Positions 1 through 10,180 of a DNA stretch of 64,000 nt are shown here, in pieces. The translations under genes were made by a program, and so were the position numbers. The notes under the pieces were generated by a model. It did not search any database, was not told the DNA's origin, and saw only the letters and a program-made list of their open reading frames with translations. Positions within the stretch are counted from its first letter, which is position 1; every line of letters starts with the position of its first letter. This DNA is from an uncultured Alphaproteobacteria bacterium (lineage in GTDB: Bacteria > Pseudomonadota > Alphaproteobacteria > Rs-D84): assembly GCA_949156565.1 (NCBI GenBank), contig CASCZI010000003.1, forward strand, positions 1 through 64,000, read 5' to 3'.

Positions 1-684
1 CCGTCAGGGTTATTCGCAGGAATTTCCGGTTCCCCGGCGTCGAGTATGTTTTGGGGCACATTTAATGGCTGTACCGGATTGACGGGTGAAATTCCGTCAG
101 GGTTATTCGCAGGAATTTCCGGTTCCCCGGCGTCGAGTATGTTTTGGGACACATTTAATGGCTGTACCGGATTGACGGGTGAAATCCCATCGGAATTATT
201 TGCAGGGATTAATGGCCAGCCGGCTTCCTCTATGTTCAATGGGACATTTAGCGGGTGCACCGGTCTGACCGGTGAAATTCCATCAGGGTTATTCGCAGGA
301 ATTTCCGGTTCCCCGGCGTCGAGTATGTTTTGGGACACATTTAATGGCTGTACCGGATTGACGGGTGAAATCCCATCGGGTTTGTTCGCTGGCATATCTG
401 GCGTGCCGAAAGAAAAAATGTTTTATTGTACTTTTTCGGGATGCAGCGGATTAACCTCTATCGGCGATGGTCTGTTTGGGGATTTATCGGGGACGGCCCA
501 GGACAGCATGTTCACAGAAACCTTTGTCGGGTGCACGTCCCTGACCGGGCCGTCGGCGCGTACCACAACCGGTAAATATTTGTATGAAATCTGGCCAAAT
601 GACTCAGGCGCTAATTTTTGGCGTTGTTATTCTGGTGCGATCGGGTTATCAGACTATGCCTCAATCCCGACGGCATGGAAATAA
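1..684 (+). CDS. BspA-like leucine-rich-repeat surface protein, 3' part
   Basis: The reading frame is open from base 1, so the N-terminus lies outside the window; 227 codons are seen. The visible part is tandem 31-residue (93-bp) units of the form MFxxTFxGCTGLTGEIPSGLFAGISG, with units starting at 46, 139, 232, 325, 418 and 511. The first four are almost identical in DNA and the last two have diverged. A roughly 50-residue non-repeat C-terminus ends at 684. The F-x-G-C-x-x-L spacing is that of BspA-type LRR proteins, which are usually cell-surface adhesins of host-associated microbes. No C-terminal anchor or OmpA domain is seen. The surface role is inferred from the family only. Confidence 0.8.
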   Translation, partial: PSGLFAGISGSPASSMFWGTFNGCTGLTGEIPSGLFAGISGSPASSMFWDTFNGCTGLTGEIPSELFAGINGQPASSMFNGTFSGCTGLTGEIPSGLFAGISGSPASSMFWDTFNGCTGLTGEIPSGLFAGISGVPKEKMFYCTFSGCSGLTSIGDGLFGDLSGTAQDSMFTETFVGCTSLTGPSARTTTGKYLYEIWPNDSGANFWRCYSGAIGLSDYASIPTAWK

Positions 685-700
685 GCATCAAACATCGCGG

Positions 701-729
701 TTGCATGATACGAAAGATTGCCCTATAAT
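701..729 (+). promoter_or_regulatory. Sigma-70 promoter of mltG
   Basis: TTGCAT at 701-706 and a perfect TATAAT at 724-729, with 17-bp spacing. The expected transcription start (about 735-737) is only 2-4 bases before the ATG at 739 and there is no Shine-Dalgarno sequence, so the mRNA is predicted to be leaderless. Confidence 0.65.
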
Positions 730-738
730 ATCCCCACT

Positions 739-1755
739 ATGACAGGGAAGAGAAAGAGTATTTTCATACGTGTGGCGTTGTATATGGGGATCGGCGTTTT
801 GGCGTTGGCGGTGCTGGTTCCTGTGTATACCGTTTGTTGGACATCGCCGGTACGTCGGGCAACAACTGTTGTTATTGAAGATGGGGCGTCTGTGTCACGT
901 GTGGCGTCGCGGTTGCAAAAAACGAATTTAATCAATTCCACTGATGTGTTTAAGATGGCGGTGCGCCTGTACGGGGGCCGGATTCAGCGGGGCATGTACG
1001 ACATCCCGGCGCGCGCGTCGGCATTACGAATCGCACGGATGATGGCCCGCGGTGATGTGGCATCGGTCACCATTGTTATCCCCGAAGGATTGACCGTTCA
1101 ACAGATTAAAAATCAATTATTGGGATCATCGGTCTTAACCGGGCCGGTTGATTGCACAGATGTCAAAAATCCGGTATGTGATTTGCGTGATGGGGATCTG
1201 TTCCCGGACACGTACCGCGTGGCACGTGGTACGCGGCGTTTGGCGGTGTTGGAATTAATGCGAAAAAAAATGCAACGGATCCAAGATAACTGGGTTGCGA
1301 CCGGACGTCGGGCGCCGGCGGGATTAAAAAATTGGAATGATGTTGTGACCTTGGCATCCATTGTTCAAAAAGAAACGCCGCGCGCGTCCGAAATGCCCGT
1401 CGTGGCCAGTGTTTATTTAAACCGATTACATAAAAAAATGCGTCTTCAGGCAGATCCGACCGTTGTTTATGCCGTCACCGGGGGATTGGGCGATATGCAG
1501 GGGCGGGCGTTATTGCGGGGCCATCTCAAAGTAGACAGCCCCTATAACACCTATGTCCATTATGGGTTACCCCCCGCGCCAATTGCCAATGTGGGGCGAA
1601 ATGCCATTGCGGCGGTATTAAATCCGGCGGATACAAATTACCTGTATTTTGTCGCCGATGGTAATGGCGGACATCGATTTGCCGATTCATACGAAATTCA
1701 TCAAAAAAATCATGCCGACTGGCGCGCGATAAAAAAATTTAAAAATAAAAAATAA
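739..1755 (+). CDS. mltG: Endolytic murein transglycosylase MltG
   Basis: This 338-aa protein belongs to the MltG (YceG) family, inner-membrane lytic transglycosylases that cut nascent glycan strands and so help end peptidoglycan chain growth. It has one N-terminal membrane segment (about residues 13-35), a LysM-like middle region, and the catalytic-domain motif VQKETP, in which the Glu is the family's catalytic acid, followed by NRL and LQADPTVVYA. The in-frame TTG at 718 lies inside the promoter, so the ATG at 739 is taken as the start. It is followed by an AT-rich gap. The family call is secure. Confidence 0.93.
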   Translation: MTGKRKSIFIRVALYMGIGVLALAVLVPVYTVCWTSPVRRATTVVIEDGASVSRVASRLQKTNLINSTDVFKMAVRLYGGRIQRGMYDIPARASALRIARMMARGDVASVTIVIPEGLTVQQIKNQLLGSSVLTGPVDCTDVKNPVCDLRDGDLFPDTYRVARGTRRLAVLELMRKKMQRIQDNWVATGRRAPAGLKNWNDVVTLASIVQKETPRASEMPVVASVYLNRLHKKMRLQADPTVVYAVTGGLGDMQGRALLRGHLKVDSPYNTYVHYGLPPAPIANVGRNAIAAVLNPADTNYLYFVADGNGGHRFADSYEIHQKNHADWRAIKKFKNKK

Positions 1756-2012
1756 AAAACCGTCATTCATTAAATTATTTAATAATTTATATAATTAATA
1801 TTTTATTTCCAAGTTAATAAAAAAAACCGGAATTCCGGGATGTTTGACGCATGTAATAGGAATATATCCGAATCGCGCACGCGCGTTATTTTATCATGGA
1901 ATCGTGATTTGTGCAAAAATCTTTGATCTTGTACGGGGGTAATTATGCATGTCAAAATAGGAATATAACCAGATCAAAACTGGTCAAGTTGATCATAACA
2001 AAAGGACAGGAA
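1756..2012. other. AT-rich intergenic region between mltG and the first OMP gene
   Basis: This stretch holds no convincing gene. It contains the perfect palindrome CCGGAATTCCGG (1830-1841) after a run of A, which could act as a weak terminator for the minus strand. A Shine-Dalgarno sequence, AAAGGACAGG, lies just before the ATG at 2013. No confident promoter was picked. Confidence 0.4.
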
Positions 2013-2795
2013 ATGAAGAAAATTGCATTAACATCATTAATGGCGATTTTAACCGCAGGTGCGGCGAACGCGGCGAACATAATTAATAACAATCCGTTGT
2101 ATCGTCCCGATGCCGGCCGGTTTTATAATGTGACAGACATTGTATCGCATTCCGAAGATATTGATTCATGGAAATTGCAATCTGAATTGGGATATAGCGT
2201 ATCGGATCGTTTAATGATCACAGTTGCCACAGATGTTGCCGAACGCGATGGGTTTTCGGGAATGTCATGGAATGATTTTGCATTGGGATTAAATTACCGT
2301 GTATTAGATATGGGCGCGTGGAAGGCCGACGTATTTGGCGCCTATGCATTGTCACCGGTATGGGGGGATCATCGTTCGTTCTTGGATGAAGATGATACGT
2401 CATACAAATGGACCGCGGGTGTGCGTGCCGGTTATGTGGCAGGCAACTGGACCTTGGCGGGGCATGTGGCATTTGATTATTTCAATTCTGAATCATTTAA
2501 CTGGGATGATGACGGCATTCATACACTGCGTGCCGGCGTCGATGGTCAATTGGTTCTGAATCCGTCATGGAATCTGACGGCCGGGGTTGAATATACCGGT
2601 GTCTTGGACGATAAAATTGGCGGGGTTGATGTTGATGATGCCGGTCGTTGGACCAGTATTGTTGGTGTCAATTATAACCTGGATGCGACCAAGTTCGTGG
2701 GCGTATATGCGACCAGTGAATTGGCACATTCCACAGGGGATTGGAAATTCAAAGACGGATTTGGCTTTGGCATGAAATTCGGGATTGATTTCTAA
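2013..2795 (+). CDS. Predicted outer-membrane beta-barrel protein
   Basis: 260 aa. A Sec signal peptide (MKKIALTSLMAILTAGAANA, cleavage after ANA) is followed by alternating strands rich in Trp, Tyr, Phe and Gly, and the chain ends in Phe (KFGIDF), the C-terminal signature read by the BAM complex. The ATG at 2013 is preferred to an upstream TTG because AAAGGACAGG sits before it and it begins the signal peptide. The next gene encodes a barrel of similar size and design. It could be a small porin or an adhesion-type OMP; no specific family is recognised. Confidence 0.7.
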   Translation: MKKIALTSLMAILTAGAANAANIINNNPLYRPDAGRFYNVTDIVSHSEDIDSWKLQSELGYSVSDRLMITVATDVAERDGFSGMSWNDFALGLNYRVLDMGAWKADVFGAYALSPVWGDHRSFLDEDDTSYKWTAGVRAGYVAGNWTLAGHVAFDYFNSESFNWDDDGIHTLRAGVDGQLVLNPSWNLTAGVEYTGVLDDKIGGVDVDDAGRWTSIVGVNYNLDATKFVGVYATSELAHSTGDWKFKDGFGFGMKFGIDF

Positions 2796-2827
2796 ATCCA
2801 ATTATTTTTATAAATCTATTTGAGCAT

Positions 2828-2858
2828 ATTCCGGGGCATCCGCCCCGGAATTTATTTT
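2828..2858 (+). terminator. Rho-independent terminator after the first OMP gene
   Basis: A perfect 10-bp stem, ATTCCGGGGC/GCCCCGGAAT, with a 4-base loop (2828-2851), followed by TTATTTT. Confidence 0.8.
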
Positions 2859-2907
2859 GGGATATGTTCCTGTTGTTGGGATGGATTGACAATGTCACAA
2901 TAACGCC

Positions 2908-3663
2908 ATGATGCGAAAAGGAATTGTTGCTTTACTTTGCTTTATCTCTATGGGGGCGGCCCGGGCCAATCGACTTGACGTCAGTCGTGTGTCCGTCCGC
3001 GATGAATTTTCGGCAAGTTTTGGTGTGGCATTTGTGACGGGTGAAAATCGGGAACACACCCACAGAACTGATTTCGGGGCCGGGCGAATTCATGAATTGG
3101 CGTTGGGTTTGGGGTATACGATCACGGATCGGTTTGGTGTGTCTTTTAGTACCGATAACGATTATGCCGACGCCCAAGTGGGGATGAAGTATAAAATATT
3201 ACGTGATCGCGCATTTAAATGGGATATTTATGCCGATTATGGGTTTGCATGGACCAAAGATGCACGCACCCATGACCGTTTTGGCCACAATAATGTTGAT
3301 ATGGCGACACGAATCCATGGTATTATTGGTCATGGATTTCAATGGGCGGCCAAGATAACCGGCCAATACGTCTGGATCGATACAGGAAATTTCTGGAATA
3401 TAAATTTAAATGGCGAATTAATGCAATATATTCATGATCGTTGGGCGGTCAAAGGGGCGTTTTCATACGATATGGTTCAAATTGCACGCCCAAAAACAAT
3501 TTATAAACCCACGGCCACCATTGGTCTGATATATAATATGTCACCCACCGCGGCGGTGCATCCGTATGTTAAATACCATTTTACATCCCATGGGGGCGAT
3601 AATACCGTGGGCGCCCATGATGATTATTGGAAATTTGCCGTTGCATTTTCGGTCGAATTCTAA
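2908..3663 (+). CDS. Predicted outer-membrane beta-barrel protein
   Basis: 251 aa with a signal peptide (MMRKGIVALLCFISMGAARA), a body of alternating aromatic beta-strands and a C-terminal Phe (AFSVEF) typical of OMPs. It resembles the preceding OMP in layout, for example GLGYTITDRFGVSFSTD here against ELGYSVSDRLMITVATD there, which suggests an old tandem duplication. There is no obvious Shine-Dalgarno before the ATG; the second codon is also ATG and either could be used. The function is not known. Confidence 0.68.
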   Translation: MMRKGIVALLCFISMGAARANRLDVSRVSVRDEFSASFGVAFVTGENREHTHRTDFGAGRIHELALGLGYTITDRFGVSFSTDNDYADAQVGMKYKILRDRAFKWDIYADYGFAWTKDARTHDRFGHNNVDMATRIHGIIGHGFQWAAKITGQYVWIDTGNFWNINLNGELMQYIHDRWAVKGAFSYDMVQIARPKTIYKPTATIGLIYNMSPTAAVHPYVKYHFTSHGGDNTVGAHDDYWKFAVAFSVEF

Positions 3664-3980
3664 GACCACAACGCTCATCTGGACAGAGAAAAAATAGGTG
3701 GCAACACAATAATAAAATTTGTATAGGTGGCGTGCCCCAAAAATTGGCCAAATTGTCGGGTTTTCAAAAGAATCCTTTATTATTTTTTCCTAGATTTTTC
3801 TTGACATTTCTGGGGCGTGTGGTTATAGTATGTTCGCTTTCCGTGTAAACAAGGAAAGAAAAAAACACAGAAATCTGGGACATTTGACAGATTTATAATC
3901 ACGGCGTGCCGTTTGAGATAAGTCTGGTGGCCCGGTTTCGTATAGGCAAAAATATTAAGGAAAAACAAAGAGATTTTTGA
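3664..3980 (+). promoter_or_regulatory. rpsL promoter and long leader
   Basis: This gap has no gene. It carries a textbook sigma-70 promoter, TTGACA (3801-3806) - 17 bp - TATAGT (3824-3829), which should drive the str operon. The resulting leader is about 145 bases. AAGGAAAAACAAAGAG just before the ATG at 3981 supplies the ribosome-binding site. Confidence 0.75.
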
Positions 3981-4352
3981 ATGCCAACAGTAAACCAACT
4001 GATTCGGAAACCACGCAAAAAGGTTGTTGTGAAATCCACGGCGCCTGATATGGTGGAATGTCCGCAAAAGCGCGGCGTATGCACGCGTGTTTACACAACG
4101 ACCCCGAAAAAGCCTAATTCGGCGCAACGTAAAGTGGCCCGTGTTAAATTGGCCAATGGTCGTGAAGTTACCGCATATATCCCAGGCGAAGGCCACAATT
4201 TGCAGGAACACAGTGTTGTGATGATCCGTGGCGGCCGTGTAAAGGACTTGCCGGGGGTTAAATATCACATTATTCGTGGTGTTTTAGATACCAAGGGTGT
4301 TGACAGCAGAAAGCAGGGTCGTTCACTCTATGGGGCAAAAGTAAAGAAATAA
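3981..4352 (+). CDS. rpsL: 30S ribosomal protein S12
   Basis: 123 aa, full length. S12 sits at the decoding centre of the 30S subunit. The conserved loop [17 protein letters not shown] (with the lysine altered in streptomycin-resistant strains, here wild type) and the [12 protein letters not shown] motif are intact. It is the first gene of the str operon, after a strong promoter and ahead of rpsG. Confidence 0.98.
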   Translation: MPTVNQLIRKPRKKVVVKSTAPDMVECPQKRGVCTRVYTTTPKKPNSAQRKVARVKLANGREVTAYIPGEGHNLQEHSVVMIRGGRVKDLPGVKYHIIRGVLDTKGVDSRKQGRSLYGAKVKK

Positions 4353-4429
4353 TAATTGCATGCCCAGCCGTGCGTTGGGGTGAGTAATTTGCGGTTCGCC
4401 GCAGGTGAAGAACAAAAGGAAAAAGAAAA

Positions 4430-4903
4430 ATGTCAAGACGTAAGAGCGCAACAAAACGCGAAATTTTACCAGATTCCAAGTATAATAATCTGGTGGTTGC
4501 AAAATGTATTAATATGGTCATGTGGGACGGCAAGAAAGAAGTTGCCGAAAACATTGTTTATGACGCGTTGGATATGTTGAAAAAAATCGCGAAAGATGGG
4601 GATGAACTGGCTGCATTCTTAGAAGCAGTTGATGCCTTAAAGCCGGAAGTTGAAGTCAAAGGGCGTCGTGTTGGCGGGGCGACCTATCAGGTTCCGGTCG
4701 AAGTGCGCGATGCGCGCAAACAAACCTTGGCATTGCGTTGGTTGGTTGGATTCGCGCGTAAACGTGGCGAACGCAGTATGGCGGCCCGTTTGTTTGGTGA
4801 ATTGCGTGATGCGTTATCAGGTCAGGGTGGGGCATTCAAGAAAAAGATTGATACCCATAAAATGGCCGAAGCGAACAAGGCTTTTGCCCATTTCCGTTGG
4901 TAA
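4430..4903 (+). CDS. rpsG: 30S ribosomal protein S7
   Basis: 157 aa, full length, starting [20 protein letters not shown]7 nucleates assembly of the 30S head and contacts the E-site tRNA. The conserved [11 protein letters not shown] segment and the basic C-terminal helix ending AFAHFRW are present. A 77-base gap separates it from rpsL; the start is preceded by an AAGGAAAAAG ribosome-binding site. Confidence 0.98.
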   Translation: MSRRKSATKREILPDSKYNNLVVAKCINMVMWDGKKEVAENIVYDALDMLKKIAKDGDELAAFLEAVDALKPEVEVKGRRVGGATYQVPVEVRDARKQTLALRWLVGFARKRGERSMAARLFGELRDALSGQGGAFKKKIDTHKMAEANKAFAHFRW

Positions 4904-4945
4904 TCATTGTATAATAAAAAGACAAATTAAGAGTAAGGAACACAC

Positions 4946-7027
4946 ATGTCTGTTGGAAAAACCGCACCTTTGCATATGTATCGCAATATTGGGATTATGG
5001 CCCATATTGACGCAGGTAAAACGACCACATCGGAACGCATTTTGTTTTATACCGGCAAAACGTATAAAATTGGCGAAGTGCACGATGGTGGTGCAACAAT
5101 GGACTGGATGGAACAGGAACAGGAACGCGGGATCACAATTACGTCTGCGGCAACCACATGTTTCTGGCGTGATCATCGGATCAATTTGATTGATACCCCG
5201 GGGCACGTGGACTTTACCATGGAAGTGGAACGTTCCTTGCGTGTTTTGGACGGGGCGGTTGCGGTATTTGAATCGGTGTCTGGGGTTCAATCCCAAACGG
5301 AAACCGTTTGGCGTCAGGCCGATCGGTACGGTGTGCCGCGTATCTGCTTTATCAATAAAATGGACCGTATTGGGGGTAATTTCTTCCGCTGTGTGGATAT
5401 GATTCGTGAACGTTTGGGGACTAATCCCTTGGTGATCAATTTCCCGATTGGCGCAGAAAACGATTTCCGTGGTGTTGTTGACGTTGTTGAAATGCGCGGG
5501 ATTGTTTGGGAAGACGACATGGGTAAAGAACCACATATTATTGATATTCCCGAAGATTTGCGTGCCAAGGCCGAAGAATTACATAATCACTTGATTGAAG
5601 AAGTGGTGACATTGGATGATGAAATTATGGAAGCATACATGGAAGGTAAAAAACCGGATGTTGCGACCATTAAAAAATTAATCCGCAAGGGAACGATCAA
5701 TCAAAACTTTAACCCGGTTATGTGTGGTTCTTCGTTCAAGAACAAGGGTGTGCAACCGTTGTTGGATGCGATTGTTGATTACCTGCCGTCGCCGCTGGAT
5801 ATTCCGGCCATCAAAGGGACCAAGATGGATGGCGAAACAGCCGAAGAACGTCATGCGTCCCCGGATGAACCGTTTAGTGCGTTGGCGTTTAAAGTGGCCA
5901 ATGATCCGTTTGTTGGAAATTTGATGTTTATTCGTATTTATTCGGGTAAATTGCAATCAGGGTCATACATCTATAATGCGAACCGTGATAAACGTGAACG
6001 CGTGGGTCGCATGTTGCTGATGCATTCGAATAATCGTGAAGAAATCAAAGAAGCGTCGGCCGGTGACATTGTCACATTGGTTGGTATGAAAGAAACAGTT
6101 ACTGGGGATACCCTGTGTGATGAATCCAAACCGATTTTGTTGGAAAACATCCATGTTCCAGAACCCGTGATCAGTATTGCTGTTGAACCGAAAACAAAGG
6201 CGGATATTGAAAAAATGTCGCTGGGGTTACAGGCACTGGCCAAGGAAGATCCGTCATTTCGCGTGTCGGTTGACGAAGAATCTGGTCAAACGATTTTGGC
6301 GGGTGTCGGTGAATTGCACCTGGAAATTTTGGTGGATCGACTGCTCCGTGAATTCAAAGTGGATGTGGCCGTGGGCGAACCGCGTATTGCATATCGTGAA
6401 ACATTCCGCAAATCGATTACCGAAGAATATACGCACAAAAAGCAATCTGGTGGTTCTGGTCAATACGCCCAGGTGAAAATTGAATTTGAACCGCTGGAAC
6501 CGGGCGCTGGTTATGAATTTGAAAACAAGATTGTTGGCGGGGCGATTCCCAAAGAATATATCCCCGGTGTGGAAAAGGGTTTGAAGATAGCGCAACAGAC
6601 AGGTGTTCTGATTGGCTATCCGACGGTGGATTTCAAAGCAACGTTGGTCGATGGTAAGTTCCACGAAGTTGACTCTAACGTGTTGTGCTTTGAAATTGCG
6701 GCGCGTGCTTGCTTCCGCGAAGCGATGAAGAAGGCCTCGCCGAAATTGCTGGAACCGATTATGAAGCTTTCGGTCACAACGCCGGAAGAATACGTCGGGG
6801 ACATCATCGGGGACCTGAACAGTCGCCGCGGACAAATTAATGGCATTGAATCCCAGTTCGGAAATCAACAGATTTCTGCGTTTGTCCCGCTGGCCAACTT
6901 GTTTGGATATGTCAAGACATTGCGTTCGCTATCCCAAGGGCGTGCCAATCCGTACATGGAATTGTCGCACTATGCGGAAGTGCCGTCTAATGTTGCAGAC
7001 GAAGTCATTAAAAAATTGACCAAGTAA
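4946..7027 (+). CDS. fusA: Elongation factor G
   Basis: 693 aa, the usual length. The translocation GTPase: AHIDAGKTT (P-loop), [11 protein letters not shown] (switch I), DTPGHVDF (G3) and NKMD (G4) are all present, followed by domains II-V. It lies 42 bases after rpsG in the classic rpsL-rpsG-fusA-tuf order, preceded by GAGTAAGGAAC. Confidence 0.98.
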   Translation: MSVGKTAPLHMYRNIGIMAHIDAGKTTTSERILFYTGKTYKIGEVHDGGATMDWMEQEQERGITITSAATTCFWRDHRINLIDTPGHVDFTMEVERSLRVLDGAVAVFESVSGVQSQTETVWRQADRYGVPRICFINKMDRIGGNFFRCVDMIRERLGTNPLVINFPIGAENDFRGVVDVVEMRGIVWEDDMGKEPHIIDIPEDLRAKAEELHNHLIEEVVTLDDEIMEAYMEGKKPDVATIKKLIRKGTINQNFNPVMCGSSFKNKGVQPLLDAIVDYLPSPLDIPAIKGTKMDGETAEERHASPDEPFSALAFKVANDPFVGNLMFIRIYSGKLQSGSYIYNANRDKRERVGRMLLMHSNNREEIKEASAGDIVTLVGMKETVTGDTLCDESKPILLENIHVPEPVISIAVEPKTKADIEKMSLGLQALAKEDPSFRVSVDEESGQTILAGVGELHLEILVDRLLREFKVDVAVGEPRIAYRETFRKSITEEYTHKKQSGGSGQYAQVKIEFEPLEPGAGYEFENKIVGGAIPKEYIPGVEKGLKIAQQTGVLIGYPTVDFKATLVDGKFHEVDSNVLCFEIAARACFREAMKKASPKLLEPIMKLSVTTPEEYVGDIIGDLNSRRGQINGIESQFGNQQISAFVPLANLFGYVKTLRSLSQGRANPYMELSHYAEVPSNVADEVIKKLTK

Positions 7028-7048
7028 GAATTTATGACTTGTATTTTT

Positions 7049-7081
7049 AGATTTTTCGGTTATCTTTAACCGAACAAATCT
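7049..7081 (+). other. Hairpin between fusA and tuf
   Basis: AGATTT (7049-7054), CGGTTA-TCTT-TAACCG (7057-7072) and AAATCT (7076-7081) form a two-part stem. There is no following U-run, so it is more likely an RNA processing or stability hairpin than a full terminator. Confidence 0.5.
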
Positions 7082-7136
7082 GGAAATACGGGTCAGAAAT
7101 ATAAAATTAACAAAACACAAGCCTAAGGAGAAGACT

Positions 7137-8324
7137 ATGGCAAAAGAAAAGTATGTAAGAACCAAGCCGCATGTCAATATCGGTACGATTGGTCACGTTG
7201 ACCATGGTAAAACCACATTGACGGCCGCGATCGTTCATTACAACGGTATCGGTTCGGACAAGGGCAAGGCGGTTGATCAGATCGACAATGCGCCCGAAGA
7301 AAAGAGCCGTGGTATTACAATTAACACATCCCACGTGGAATATGAAACCGACACACGTCACTATGCTCACGTTGACTGCCCGGGACACGCGGACTATGTT
7401 AAAAATATGATTACCGGTGCGGCCCAGATGGATGGTGCGATCTTGGTTGTGGCGGCCACAGACGGCCCGATGCCCCAGACCCGCGAACACATTCTGTTGG
7501 CGCGCCAGGTGGGTATTCCGAAAATTGTTGTTTACCTGAATAAATGCGATTTGGCCAATGATCCGGAATTACAGGAATTGGTTGAAATGGAAATCCGCGA
7601 ATTGTTGTCTGCGAACGATTTTGATGGCGACAACACCCCGATTATTCACGGGTCTGCGATTTCTGCATTAGAAGAAAAGGCCGACGGTCTGGGTAAAGAA
7701 TCTATCGAAGCCCTGTTAAAGGCATGTGATGAATTCATCCCGATGCCGGAACGTCCGGTTGACAAACCGTTCTTGATGCCGATCGAAGACGTGTTCTCGA
7801 TCACTGGTCGTGGTACCGTGGTAACGGGTCGTGTCGAAGCCGGTGTGATCAAGGTTGGTGATGAATGTGAAATTGTGGGTCTGCGTCCGACGCAAAAGAC
7901 AACGGTTACGGGTGTCGAAATGTTCCGCAAATTGCTGGATCAAGGCGAAGCCGGGGACAACGTTGGTCTGTTGTTGCGTGGAACCAAAAAAGAAGATGTG
8001 GAACGTGGTCAGATTATCTGCAAACCGGGTTCTATCACACCGCACACCGAATTCGAAGCCGAAGTCTATATTTTGACCAAGGAAGAAGGCGGTCGTCACA
8101 CGGCATTCTTCTCGAACTATCGTCCGCAGTTCTTCTTTAGCACGACGGACGTGACGGGTACAATCACATTGCCGGCGGACAAAGAAATGGTTCTGCCGGG
8201 GGACAACGTTCGTATCACGGTGCAATTGATTGCCCCGATTGCTATGGACGAAGGTCGTCGCTTTGCTATCCGCGAAGGCGGTCGCACGGTTGGCGCCGGT
8301 GTTGTGTCCAAAATCATTAAATAA
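7137..8324 (+). CDS. tuf: Elongation factor Tu
   Basis: 395 aa, full length. It carries aminoacyl-tRNA to the ribosome as a GTP complex. [31 protein letters not shown] and NKCD are intact, and domains 2 and 3 are complete to GVVSKIIK. This is the only tuf copy in the window. The ribosome-binding site is AAGGAGAAG, a few bases upstream. Confidence 0.98.
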   Translation: MAKEKYVRTKPHVNIGTIGHVDHGKTTLTAAIVHYNGIGSDKGKAVDQIDNAPEEKSRGITINTSHVEYETDTRHYAHVDCPGHADYVKNMITGAAQMDGAILVVAATDGPMPQTREHILLARQVGIPKIVVYLNKCDLANDPELQELVEMEIRELLSANDFDGDNTPIIHGSAISALEEKADGLGKESIEALLKACDEFIPMPERPVDKPFLMPIEDVFSITGRGTVVTGRVEAGVIKVGDECEIVGLRPTQKTTVTGVEMFRKLLDQGEAGDNVGLLLRGTKKEDVERGQIICKPGSITPHTEFEAEVYILTKEEGGRHTAFFSNYRPQFFFSTTDVTGTITLPADKEMVLPGDNVRITVQLIAPIAMDEGRRFAIREGGRTVGAGVVSKIIK

Positions 8325-8403
8325 CTAACATGTCACGGGTCGGTGTAATTGGCTTAAAAGTGTCAATGATTACCGGCCCGGATAAAAATAAGGAAAACGA
8401 ACA

Positions 8404-8715
8404 ATGGTACCTGCATCTAAGATTCGCATCAAATTAACAGCGTTTGATCATCGTGTTCTGATGGAATCTGTCGAAGAAATAGTTAAAACTGCAAAGCGCA
8501 CTGGCGCGGATGTCGTTGGACCCGTTCGCTTGCCGACATTGATTCAGAAATTTACAGTCAATCGTTCGCCTCACGTGGATAAAAAATCTCGCGAACAATT
8601 CGAAATCCGCAATCACAAAGCGGTCGTCGATATTGTTAATCCAACCCCTCAGACAGTTGATGCCTTGATGAAGTTGGACTTGGCCAGCGGTGTGGATGTG
8701 AAAATTAAATTGTAA
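8404..8715 (+). CDS. rpsJ: 30S ribosomal protein S10
   Basis: 103 aa, complete. S10 is a 30S head protein, and NusE in antitermination. The conserved [19 protein letters not shown] segment is present. It opens the S10 operon, 79 bases after tuf. Confidence 0.98.
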   Translation: MVPASKIRIKLTAFDHRVLMESVEEIVKTAKRTGADVVGPVRLPTLIQKFTVNRSPHVDKKSREQFEIRNHKAVVDIVNPTPQTVDALMKLDLASGVDVKIKL

Positions 8716-8722
8716 GGTTGAT

Positions 8723-8744
8723 TCCCGTCGATTTGTCGACGGGA
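8723..8744 (+). other. Hairpin between rpsJ and rplC
   Basis: A perfect 9-bp stem, TCCCGTCGA/TCGACGGGA, with a TTTG loop. It has no U-tract. A processing or translational control element of the S10 operon is possible. Confidence 0.5.
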
Positions 8745-8770
8745 TCAGATAACGACAAAGGCATTATAAA

Positions 8771-9505
8771 ATGAAACGTAGCGGATTAATTACAACGAAA
8801 ATAGGTATGACGCGTCTTTATGACGATAATGGCGTTGCACATGGTGTAACGGTTTTGTCTGTTGGCGATTGCGCGGTCATTGGAAATCGCAGTGTCGAAA
8901 AGCACGGTTATGTTGCAAATGTATTGGGAATGCGTGAAGCCAAGGCAAAGCATGTCGCAAAACCACAATTGGTTGCGGCCGAAAAAGCCGGTGTCAAACC
9001 TTATCGCAAGGTTGTAGAATTCCGCGTTTCCGACGACTGTGTGATTCCGGTGGGAACACAATTGTCGTCTGGCCATTTTGTCGCCGGCCAATTGGTTGAT
9101 GTCCAAGCGACAAGCAAAGGTAAGGGATTCCAAGGGGCAATGAAACGCCATAACTTTGGCGGTAAAGAAGCCACCCACGGCGTTCTGAAGGCGCACCGTT
9201 CCATCGGTGGTACCGGGATGCGTGAATGGCCTGGGCGTGTTCTAAAAGGGAAAAAGATGGCCGGTCAGATGGGTAATGAAACTGTGACAGTTCAAAATCT
9301 GAAAGTTTTTGGCATCGATGCGGCAGAAAATTTGATTTTTGTCGAAGGCGCGGTTCCGGGGGCAAACGGTACATTTGTCTTGGTAACCGATGCGATCAAG
9401 AAAGAACACAAAGATTTGCCGGTTCCGACCATGGTGGCAACAGCACCCCAGGCAGAAGTGGCATCAGAAGAAACGAATACCGAAACAGATGCTGTTGCGG
9501 AATAA
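8771..9505 (+). CDS. rplC: 50S ribosomal protein L3
   Basis: 244 aa. L3 reaches the peptidyl-transferase centre through its central loop (GGKEATHGVLKAHRSIGGTG and the MAGQMGNETVTVQNL region). The usual bacterial length is about 210; the excess is an acidic, low-complexity tail of roughly 30 residues (AEVASEETNTETDAVAE). Extended L3 tails are known in other alphaproteobacteria. Confidence 0.97.
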   Translation: MKRSGLITTKIGMTRLYDDNGVAHGVTVLSVGDCAVIGNRSVEKHGYVANVLGMREAKAKHVAKPQLVAAEKAGVKPYRKVVEFRVSDDCVIPVGTQLSSGHFVAGQLVDVQATSKGKGFQGAMKRHNFGGKEATHGVLKAHRSIGGTGMREWPGRVLKGKKMAGQMGNETVTVQNLKVFGIDAAENLIFVEGAVPGANGTFVLVTDAIKKEHKDLPVPTMVATAPQAEVASEETNTETDAVAE

Positions 9506-9541
9506 TTGATGAACAAGTGACAGCAAGCTAAGGTGATTAAA

Positions 9542-10162
9542 ATGCAATTAGACATTATAAATTTTGATGGCAAGTCGGTTGGCAAAGCAGATTTGCAGGA
9601 CGGCATCTTTGGGATTGAACCGCGTGCGGATATTCTGCATCGCGTTGTGACATGGCAACGTGCGAATGCACGTGCCGGCACGCATGCGGTAAAGACGGTA
9701 TCCGATGTCGCGGGTAGTGGTAAAAAGGCCTTTAAACAGAAAAAGACCGGGAACGCCCGTGAAGGGGAAAGATACAATGTTCACATGCGCGGCGGTGGTG
9801 TTGTGCATGGACCGGTTGTGCGTGATCATGCGATTGATTTGCCGAAAAAGATCCGTGCACTGGGGCTGAAAATGGCATTATCGTCCAAGGCCAAGGAAGG
9901 CAGTCTGGTGATTATTGATTCTGAAAAATTGTCTGCGGCAAAAACAAATGTGTTTGCGAAACAATTAAAGAATCTGGGGTTGACATCTGCATTATTTGTG
10001 GGTGCGACTGAACTGGATGAAAATTTCAAGAAATCTGCGGCAAATATACCTAATATCGATGCATTGCCGACAATGGGGTTGAATGTTTTGGATATCTTGA
10101 AACACGACAAATTGGTCTTGACAGCAGATGCAGTCAAGGCGGTCGAAGCACGTTTGGCGTAA
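9542..10162 (+). CDS. rplD: 50S ribosomal protein L4
   Basis: 206 aa. L4 lines the exit tunnel; in enterobacteria it also autoregulates the S10 operon. The extended loop KKAFKQKKTGNAREGERYN and the GGGVVHGP motif are visible. The ATG at 9542 has an AAGGTG ribosome-binding site at the right distance; an in-frame GTG at 9533 overlaps that site and is less likely. Confidence 0.97.
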   Translation: MQLDIINFDGKSVGKADLQDGIFGIEPRADILHRVVTWQRANARAGTHAVKTVSDVAGSGKKAFKQKKTGNAREGERYNVHMRGGGVVHGPVVRDHAIDLPKKIRALGLKMALSSKAKEGSLVIIDSEKLSAAKTNVFAKQLKNLGLTSALFVGATELDENFKKSAANIPNIDALPTMGLNVLDILKHDKLVLTADAVKAVEARLA

Positions 10163-10180
10163 TACATAAGGGTCAATAAA

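Noticed and set aside
46-510. CRISPR-like regular spacing of 93 bp
   Set aside because: The repeats are coding, in one frame, and encode LRR units; there are no unique spacers.
4904-5536. Long antisense ORFs over fusA, tuf and other ribosomal genes
   Set aside because: Shadows caused by codon bias in strongly coding regions.
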